Shown piece by piece: positions 6,735 to 11,912 of a stretch of DNA of 11,912 nucleotides. The notes beneath the pieces were generated by a model. It was not told where the DNA came from and ran no database searches. It worked only from the letters and a program-made list of their open reading frames with translations. The stretch comes from Clostridiaceae bacterium (GTDB taxonomy: Bacteria; Bacillota; Clostridia; Oscillospirales; Acutalibacteraceae), in the NCBI GenBank assembly GCA_016297555.1, contig JAEDGK010000061.1:1-11912 (forward strand), read 5' to 3'. Position 1 is the first letter of the stretch. Each line of letters starts with the position of its first letter. Position numbers and translations under genes: made by a program.

Positions 6735-6763
6735 ATAATACCACTGTTTGTTAAAAATGTCAA
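6735..6763 (-). promoter_or_regulatory. Sigma-A promoter of rfbA-rfbC
   Basis: On the minus strand a perfect -35 TTGACA (6763-6758) and -10 TATTAT (6740-6735) are 17 bp apart, with an extended -10 TGG directly before it. Transcription would start near 6728, about 43 nt before the rfbA start. An imperfect inverted repeat, GGTATAAT (6712-6719) and ATAATACC (6735-6742), spans the -10 and start and could be an operator. Confidence 0.85.
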
Positions 6764-6812
6764 CAAATAACACCTGTTTGCGGCATTTGTTTATGAATTG
6801 TGTCGAGAGATA

Positions 6813-6871
6813 TAAAAAAACAAAAAAAGTCACAGCAAACGGTTTACATTTTAAAAAATATATGGTATAAT
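6813..6871 (+). promoter_or_regulatory. Sigma-A promoter of uvrB-uvrA with upstream A-tracts
   Basis: The -35 TTTACA (6843-6848) and the perfect -10 TATAAT (6866-6871) are 17 bp apart, with an extended -10 TGG at 6863-6865. Two A7 tracts (6813-6819 and 6821-6827) fall about 50-65 bp upstream of the expected start near 6878, where UP elements bind the polymerase alpha subunit. The promoter should be strong when not repressed. Confidence 0.88.
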
Positions 6872-6874
6872 TTA

Positions 6875-6888
6875 TGAACATTTGTTCT
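6875..6888. promoter_or_regulatory. LexA (DinR) box, SOS operator of uvrBA
   Basis: TGAACATTTGTTCT contains a perfect GAAC-N4-GTTC dyad (6876-6887), the core of the Gram-positive LexA site CGAACNNNNGTTCG. It lies 4 bp after the -10 and covers the expected transcription start, a position that blocks initiation. Only the outermost C and G of the consensus are missing. uvrBA is a standard SOS target in Firmicutes. Confidence 0.88.
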
Positions 6889-6909
6889 TGAATTTGAGGA
6901 GGTATTGCC

Positions 6910-8868
6910 GTGGATAAATTTGTGCTTCATTCAAAATACAAGCCGACGGGCGATCAGCCGCAGGCCATAGACGAGCTTGTTGACGGAATTAACAGAGGAT
7001 TTGCGGAGCAAACCCTGCTCGGCGTAACGGGCTCGGGCAAAACATTTACCATGGCAAATGTTATCGAGAGGGTTAACAGACCTACTCTTGTGCTTGCACA
7101 CAACAAAACTCTGGCGGCGCAGCTCTGCTCGGAATTCAGAGAATTCTTCCCCGAAAACGCCGTCGAATACTTCGTTTCGTACTATGATTATTATCAGCCC
7201 GAGGCATATATTCCGACCACCGACACCTATATTGAAAAAGACTCCGCAATAAATGACGAAATCGACAAGCTGCGCCACTCCGCAACCTCCGCTCTCTCCG
7301 AAAGGCGGGATGTTATTATCGTTGCCAGCGTGTCGTGCATTTACACTCTCGGCGACCCGATTGATTACCGCAGTATGGTTATTTCGCTGCGCACGGGTAT
7401 GGAGAAAAGCCGTGATGAGCTGATTGAAAAGCTCGTTTCAATTCAGTATGAGCGCAACGATATAGATTTCAGCCGTAATAAATTCAGAGTGCGCGGAGAT
7501 GTTGTTGAAATCTTTCCCGTTTATTCAAACGAAAACGCAATCAGAGTTGAGTTTTTCGGAGACGAAATTGAAAGAATAAGCGAAATAAACGCTCTCACGG
7601 GGCAGGTTAAAAGCGTGCTTTCTCACGCCGCAATATACCCCGCGTCACACTACGTAATATCACCCGAAAAGATGGAGCAATCCATCAGCCGAATTTATTC
7701 GGAAATGCTCGACAGGGTTAAATTTTTTGAGGAGAACGGCAAGCTGCTTGAAGCTCAGCGTATAAGACAGCGCACGGAATACGATATAGAAATGCTGCGC
7801 GAAACGGGCTTTTGTAAAGGCATTGAAAACTATTCAAGAGTTATGTCCGGCAGACCCGAAGGCTCTGCGCCCTTTACACTGCTGAACTATTTTCCCGATG
7901 ATTTTCTGCTGTTTGTTGACGAATCCCATGTTACTCTGCCGCAGGTCAGAGCGATGTACGGCGGCGACAGGGCAAGAAAGGACAGCCTTATTGAATTCGG
8001 CTTCCGCCTGCCCTCAGCTTACGATAACCGTCCGCTGACCTTTGACGAATTCTACGCAAGAACGGGGCAGAAAGTATTTGTCAGCGCCACTCCCGGTGAA
8101 TTTGAAAAAGAAAAAAGCGCGCGTATTGCCGAGCAGGTTATCAGACCCACCGGTCTGCTCGACCCCGAAATCTCCGTGCGCCCGACCGACGGTCAGATTG
8201 ACGACCTTGTTTCCGAAATCAACACCCGCACGGAAAAGGGCGAAAGAGTGCTTGTTACCACTCTCACCAAGCGAATGGCGGAGGATTTGACCGATTATCT
8301 CGAAAATCTCGGCATAAAAGTCCGCTATATGCACCACGATATTGATACAATCGAGCGAATGGAGATAATCCGCGGTCTGCGTTTGGGCGAATTTGATGTG
8401 CTCGTGGGCATCAACCTGCTTCGAGAAGGTCTTGACATTCCCGAGGTTTCACTTGTTGCAATCCTTGACGCGGACAAAGAAGGCTTCCTGCGCTCCGAAA
8501 CCTCGCTTATTCAGACGATAGGCAGAGCGGCGCGCAACGCTCAGGGCACGGTTATAATGTATGCCGACAGCGTAACGCCGTCAATGGAAAGAGCCATAAC
8601 CGAAACCGAGCGGCGCAGGCGCAAGCAGATGAAATATAACGAGGAGCACGGTATCACTCCAAAAACAATCGTCAAGGATGTTCACGAAATAATTGAAATA
8701 TCCTCAAAGAACGATGACGACAAGCCCATAGCAAAGATGAGCAAAAAAGAGCGCGAGGCAATGATAGTAAGGCTCACAGCCGAAATGAAATCGGCGGCGA
8801 AAATTCTTGAATTTGAGCACGCGGCTTATCTGCGCGACAGAATAGAAAAGCTCAGAAGAGGTAAATGA
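6910..8868 (+). CDS. uvrB: UvrB, excinuclease ABC subunit B
   Basis: A 652-residue DNA-damage verification helicase of nucleotide excision repair, of normal length. UvrA loads it at the lesion, and it then recruits UvrC. Motif I is GVTGSGKT (38-45). The DNA-strand-separating beta-hairpin is [21 protein letters not shown] (91-111). The helicase motifs DESH (337-340), SATPGEFE (392-399) and QTIGRAARN (535-543) follow. A UVR hairpin at about 619-650 (core [15 protein letters not shown]) is the UvrC-binding element of the family. It starts with GTG, behind a strong GAGGAGG (6896-6902) with 7-nt spacing, where homology also starts. uvrA follows 4 nt after its stop. Expression should be LexA-controlled. 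Confidence 0.98.
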   Translation: MDKFVLHSKYKPTGDQPQAIDELVDGINRGFAEQTLLGVTGSGKTFTMANVIERVNRPTLVLAHNKTLAAQLCSEFREFFPENAVEYFVSYYDYYQPEAYIPTTDTYIEKDSAINDEIDKLRHSATSALSERRDVIIVASVSCIYTLGDPIDYRSMVISLRTGMEKSRDELIEKLVSIQYERNDIDFSRNKFRVRGDVVEIFPVYSNENAIRVEFFGDEIERISEINALTGQVKSVLSHAAIYPASHYVISPEKMEQSISRIYSEMLDRVKFFEENGKLLEAQRIRQRTEYDIEMLRETGFCKGIENYSRVMSGRPEGSAPFTLLNYFPDDFLLFVDESHVTLPQVRAMYGGDRARKDSLIEFGFRLPSAYDNRPLTFDEFYARTGQKVFVSATPGEFEKEKSARIAEQVIRPTGLLDPEISVRPTDGQIDDLVSEINTRTEKGERVLVTTLTKRMAEDLTDYLENLGIKVRYMHHDIDTIERMEIIRGLRLGEFDVLVGINLLREGLDIPEVSLVAILDADKEGFLRSETSLIQTIGRAARNAQGTVIMYADSVTPSMERAITETERRRRKQMKYNEEHGITPKTIVKDVHEIIEISSKNDDDKPIAKMSKKEREAMIVRLTAEMKSAAKILEFEHAAYLRDRIEKLRRGK

Positions 8869-8872
8869 TAAA

Positions 8873-11704
8873 ATGGCATCAAAATATCTGACAGTAAAAG
8901 GCGCAAAAGAGCACAATTTAAAAAATGTTGATATATCCGTTCCGCGCGACAAGCTCGTGGTTTTCACGGGTCTTTCAGGCTCGGGCAAATCTTCGCTTGC
9001 GTTTGACACGATTTATGCAGAGGGTCAGCGGAGATATGTTGAGTCGCTTTCATCCTATGCCCGCCAATTTCTCGGGCAAATGGAAAAGCCCAATGTTGAC
9101 AGCATCGACGGGCTTTCCCCCGCCATATCGATTGACCAGAAAACCACATCAAAAAACCCGCGTTCAACCGTCGGCACGGTTACGGAAATCTATGACTATC
9201 TGCGCCTGCTCTATGCGAGAATAGGAATTCCGCATTGCCCCGTCTGCGGCAGAGAAATAAGCCGCCAGACCGTTGACGACATCACAAAGCAGGTGCTTTC
9301 TCTCCCCGAGGGAACAAAAATTCAGATAATGGCTCCCATAGCCCGCGGCAAAAAGGGCGAATATGTAAAGGAACTTGACTCAGTGCGCAAGGGCGGCTTT
9401 GCGAGAGTGCGGGTTGATTCGATAGTATATGACCTATCCGAAGAAATCAAGCTTGATAAAAACATCAAGCACAATATTGAGGTTATCGTTGACCGACTTG
9501 TTATAAAGGACGGCATCCGATCAAGGCTTGCCGATTCAATCGAAACCGCAACCAATCTGACCGACGGTCTGCTGCTGGTTGATATTATCGGCGGCGAGGA
9601 GCAGCTTTATTCACTCAATTACGCCTGCCCCGAGCACGGAGTAAGCATTGAGGAGCTTGAGCCGCGCTCGTTTTCATTCAACAATCCTTTCGGAGCCTGC
9701 CCCAAATGCGCGGGTCTCAGCGTGCTTATGAAAATTGACCCGAAGCTCGTTGTGCCCGACGGCAAGCTTTCGCTCAGAGACGGCGCAATCAAAGCGAGCG
9801 GCTGGTCGAATGCCGACGGCGGCACAATAGCTCAGATGTATTTTGAGGGGCTTGCAAACGCCTATGATTTTTCGCTTGACACTCCGTTTGACGAGCTGCC
9901 GAAAAAAGCAAAGGAGGTTATCCTTTACGGCACGGGCGGCAAAAAAATCAAGCTTGAACGCCGCAGCGAATACGGAAGCGGCTCATATATGACGGATTTT
10001 GAGGGAATTATCAACAATCTTGAGCGCAGATACAAAGAAACCACAAGCGAATATTCCCGCGCGGAAATAGAAAATTATATGTCAACGGTCAAATGTCCCG
10101 AATGCGGCGGAGCGAGGCTCAGAAAAGAGTCGCTCGGCGTTACCGTCGGCGGAATTAACATTGACGAATTTTCTCAGAAATCAATAAATGAAGAAATAGC
10201 CTTTCTTGATATGCTGACTCTCTCCGAGCGTGACAGCATGATAGGCGAGCAAATCATAAAAGAAATAAAAAGCAGGCTGAGCTTTCTTTCAAGCGTCGGT
10301 CTTGATTATCTGACCCTTGCGCGCCCGTCGGCAACGCTTTCGGGCGGCGAAGCGCAGAGAATACGCCTTGCCACGCAGATAGGCTCATCGCTCATGGGCG
10401 TGCTCTATATTCTTGACGAGCCGAGCATAGGTCTGCACCAGCGCGACAATGCAAAGCTTCTCAAAACGCTTGAACACCTGCGCGATATCGGCAACACTCT
10501 CATCGTTGTTGAGCACGATGAAGAAACAATGCAGGCGGCGGATTACATCGTTGATGTGGGTCCCGGCGCCGGAATTCACGGCGGTGAAATAGTCTGCTGC
10601 GGCAGCGTTGAGGATATAATGAACTGCGAGCGCTCCGTAACGGGTCAATATCTCAGCGGCAAAAAATTCATTCCCGTCCCCGAAGCACGCAGGCAGGGCA
10701 ACGGCAAATCTCTCGTTGTTCACGGCGCAAGAGAAAACAACCTTAAAAATATAGATGTTGAGTTTCCGCTCGGCAAATTTATTTGCGTAACGGGAGTTTC
10801 AGGCTCGGGAAAATCCTCGCTCGTTAACGAAATTCTCAACAAGCGTCTTGCAAGCGAGCTTAACAATGCAAAAAAAATCGCGGGCGCACATGACGGCATA
10901 ACAGGAATTGAATATCTCGACAAGGTTATCAACATCGACCAGTCGCCGATAGGCAGAACTCCGCGCTCAAACCCCGCCACCTATACGGGCGTTTTCACGG
11001 ATATCCGAGAGCTTTTCGCATCCACAACCGACTCAAAGAAAAAGGGTTATAAGGCTAATCGTTTCTCTTTCAATGTCAAGGGCGGTCGGTGCGAAGCCTG
11101 CCAGGGCGACGGAATAGTAAAAATCGAGATGCACTTTATGTCGGATATCTATGTTCCCTGCGAGGTCTGCAAGGGCAAAAGATACAACCGTGAAACGCTT
11201 GAAGTCCATTATAAGGGAAAGAATATCAGCGACATTCTCGATATGACGGTTGAGGAGGGTATGAATTTCTTTGAGAGCATACCCAAGATTTACAGAAAAA
11301 TCAAAACCCTCTATGATGTCGGGCTGGGATATATCAAAATCGGTCAGCCTGCCACAACGCTATCGGGCGGAGAGGCACAGCGCGTAAAGCTTGCAACCGA
11401 GCTTTCAAAGCACTCAACGGGCAAAACGGTCTATATTCTTGACGAGCCGACAACGGGTCTGCACACGGCGGATGTTCACCGCCTTATCGATGTTTTGCAG
11501 AAATTTGTTGACGCGGGCAACACGGTAATAGTTATTGAACACAACCTTGATGTTATAAAGGTTGCCGACCATATAATAGACCTTGGCCCCGAGGGCGGAA
11601 ACGGCGGCGGAAAAATAGTTGCTCAGGGCACGCCCGAGCAGGTAGCCGACTGCCCGAAATCATACACGGGAATGTATCTTAAAAAGCTGATAAATAAGAA
11701 ATAA
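8873..11704 (+). CDS. uvrA: UvrA, excinuclease ABC subunit A
   Basis: A 943-residue dimeric ABC-type ATPase that detects helix-distorting lesions and hands them to UvrB. The first ATPase module has Walker A GLSGSGKS (33-40), signature LSGGEAQR (489-496) and Walker B ILDEP (513-517). The second has Walker A GVSGSGKS (641-648), signature LSGGEAQR (830-837) and Walker B ILDEP (855-859). The C-terminal zinc module is C740/C743 with C763/C766. The first zinc module is C252-x2-H255 with C276-x2-C279, so one Cys is replaced by His. Further CxxC pairs occur at C122/C125 and C408/C411. GAGG (8858-8861), inside the end of uvrB, lies 11 nt before the ATG. No promoter fits in the 4-bp gap, so it is cotranscribed with uvrB. 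Confidence 0.98.
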   Translation: MASKYLTVKGAKEHNLKNVDISVPRDKLVVFTGLSGSGKSSLAFDTIYAEGQRRYVESLSSYARQFLGQMEKPNVDSIDGLSPAISIDQKTTSKNPRSTVGTVTEIYDYLRLLYARIGIPHCPVCGREISRQTVDDITKQVLSLPEGTKIQIMAPIARGKKGEYVKELDSVRKGGFARVRVDSIVYDLSEEIKLDKNIKHNIEVIVDRLVIKDGIRSRLADSIETATNLTDGLLLVDIIGGEEQLYSLNYACPEHGVSIEELEPRSFSFNNPFGACPKCAGLSVLMKIDPKLVVPDGKLSLRDGAIKASGWSNADGGTIAQMYFEGLANAYDFSLDTPFDELPKKAKEVILYGTGGKKIKLERRSEYGSGSYMTDFEGIINNLERRYKETTSEYSRAEIENYMSTVKCPECGGARLRKESLGVTVGGINIDEFSQKSINEEIAFLDMLTLSERDSMIGEQIIKEIKSRLSFLSSVGLDYLTLARPSATLSGGEAQRIRLATQIGSSLMGVLYILDEPSIGLHQRDNAKLLKTLEHLRDIGNTLIVVEHDEETMQAADYIVDVGPGAGIHGGEIVCCGSVEDIMNCERSVTGQYLSGKKFIPVPEARRQGNGKSLVVHGARENNLKNIDVEFPLGKFICVTGVSGSGKSSLVNEILNKRLASELNNAKKIAGAHDGITGIEYLDKVINIDQSPIGRTPRSNPATYTGVFTDIRELFASTTDSKKKGYKANRFSFNVKGGRCEACQGDGIVKIEMHFMSDIYVPCEVCKGKRYNRETLEVHYKGKNISDILDMTVEEGMNFFESIPKIYRKIKTLYDVGLGYIKIGQPATTLSGGEAQRVKLATELSKHSTGKTVYILDEPTTGLHTADVHRLIDVLQKFVDAGNTVIVIEHNLDVIKVADHIIDLGPEGGNGGGKIVAQGTPEQVADCPKSYTGMYLKKLINKK

Positions 11705-11746
11705 TCCGCCACATACCGCCAATATATGGGCAACAGACTGATGTAT

Positions 11747-11780
11747 AGCCGAATTCTCTCAATTTACAGGGAATACGGCT
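11747..11780. other. Hairpin downstream of uvrA without a T-run
   Basis: AGCCGAATTCTCT (11747-11759) pairs with AGGGAATACGGCT (11768-11780) over 13 positions, with one A-A mismatch, one wobble pair and an 8-base loop. What follows is only moderately T-rich, so it is a poor intrinsic terminator. It may stabilise the 3' end of the uvrBA message. The rest of the spacer from 11705 to 11840 shows no gene I can support. Confidence 0.5.
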
Positions 11781-11840
11781 TGATTGACTGATTGTATTTC
11801 TGTTTCCGTCATCACAATAAATACGCTCCGAAATGAGCAT

Positions 11841-11879
11841 AAAAAATCCGCCCTGCTTTCGCAGAGCGGGTTGATTTTT
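11841..11879 (-). terminator. Probable bidirectional terminator between uvrA and the converging gene
   Basis: On the minus strand CCGCTCTGC (11869-11861) pairs with GCAGGGCGG (11856-11848) around a GAAA tetraloop with one G-U wobble, followed by six T (11846-11841). On the plus strand the stem has one C-A mismatch and is followed by TGATTTTT, so it may also stop uvrA transcripts. It lies just past the stop codon of the gene entering from the right edge. Confidence 0.8.
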
Positions 11880-11884
11880 GTAAA

Positions 11885-11912
11885 TTACTGCTCTACAGCG
11901 TAAACGCTGACC
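11885..11912 (-). CDS. C-terminal end of an unidentified minus-strand gene (partial)
   Basis: Read on the minus strand, the last codons before a TAA at 11887-11885 encode VSVYAVEQ. A good minus-strand terminator follows within 20 nt, which supports a real gene end. Eight residues are too few to name a family. Confidence 0.5.

Noticed and set aside
8014..8337. 107-codon minus-strand frame inside uvrB
   Set aside because: It lies opposite conserved helicase motifs and has no independent support.
1..11912. Search for CRISPR arrays, insertion sequences, tRNA or rRNA genes and attachment sites
   Set aside because: No regular spacer-repeat arrays, transposase motifs, terminal inverted repeats or RNA gene signatures were seen. 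The only tandem repeats are the A-tracts and CtsR heptads.

Overview
The window is a chromosomal housekeeping stretch from a low-to-moderate GC Firmicute. The combination of CtsR, McsA, McsB and ClpC, CtsR-type heptad operators, a Bacillus-type LexA box and consensus sigma-A promoters points there. The codon style and the short intergenic spacers suggest a gut-type clostridium (Oscillospiraceae or Ruminococcaceae and relatives); that placement is inference. I see no mobile element, CRISPR array, tRNA, rRNA or phage gene.

Layout. Positions 1-303 are an AT-rich control region for the class III heat-shock operon. It holds three helically phased A-tract repeats, a consensus sigma-A promoter and a dense array of CtsR half-sites in both orientations. 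Positions 304-4765 carry ctsR-mcsA-mcsB-clpC on the plus strand, with 2-bp, overlapping and 36-bp junctions, closed by a strong intrinsic terminator. A second terminator facing the other way separates it from a convergent minus-strand group read from high to low coordinates: rfbA (6685-5735), rfbC (5760-5209) and a small DUF378 membrane protein (5133-4909). Positions 6686-6909 are a divergent promoter region: one consensus promoter drives rfbA leftward, another drives uvrB-uvrA rightward and carries a perfect GAAC-N4-GTTC LexA box at its start site. uvrB and uvrA fill 6910-11704. The last 200 bases hold a hairpin, a probable terminator for a convergent minus-strand gene, and that gene's last eight codons.

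How the genes work together. CtsR represses its own operon. McsA and McsB form the protein-arginine kinase that inactivates CtsR and marks substrates, and ClpC (with ClpP, not in the window) unfolds the marked proteins. RfbA and RfbC are two of the four enzymes that make dTDP-L-rhamnose; RfbB and RfbD must be encoded elsewhere if the pathway is complete. UvrA and UvrB perform damage recognition in nucleotide excision repair, here very likely under SOS control. McsA, ClpC and UvrB each carry a UVR helical hairpin, a known family link between these otherwise separate systems.

I found no previously undescribed system. The most interesting signals are regulatory: the CtsR operator architecture, the phased A-tracts upstream of it, and the LexA box on uvrBA. 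Smaller oddities are the C-terminal tail of RfbA overlapping rfbC and a Cys in the usual NEEDH position of McsB.
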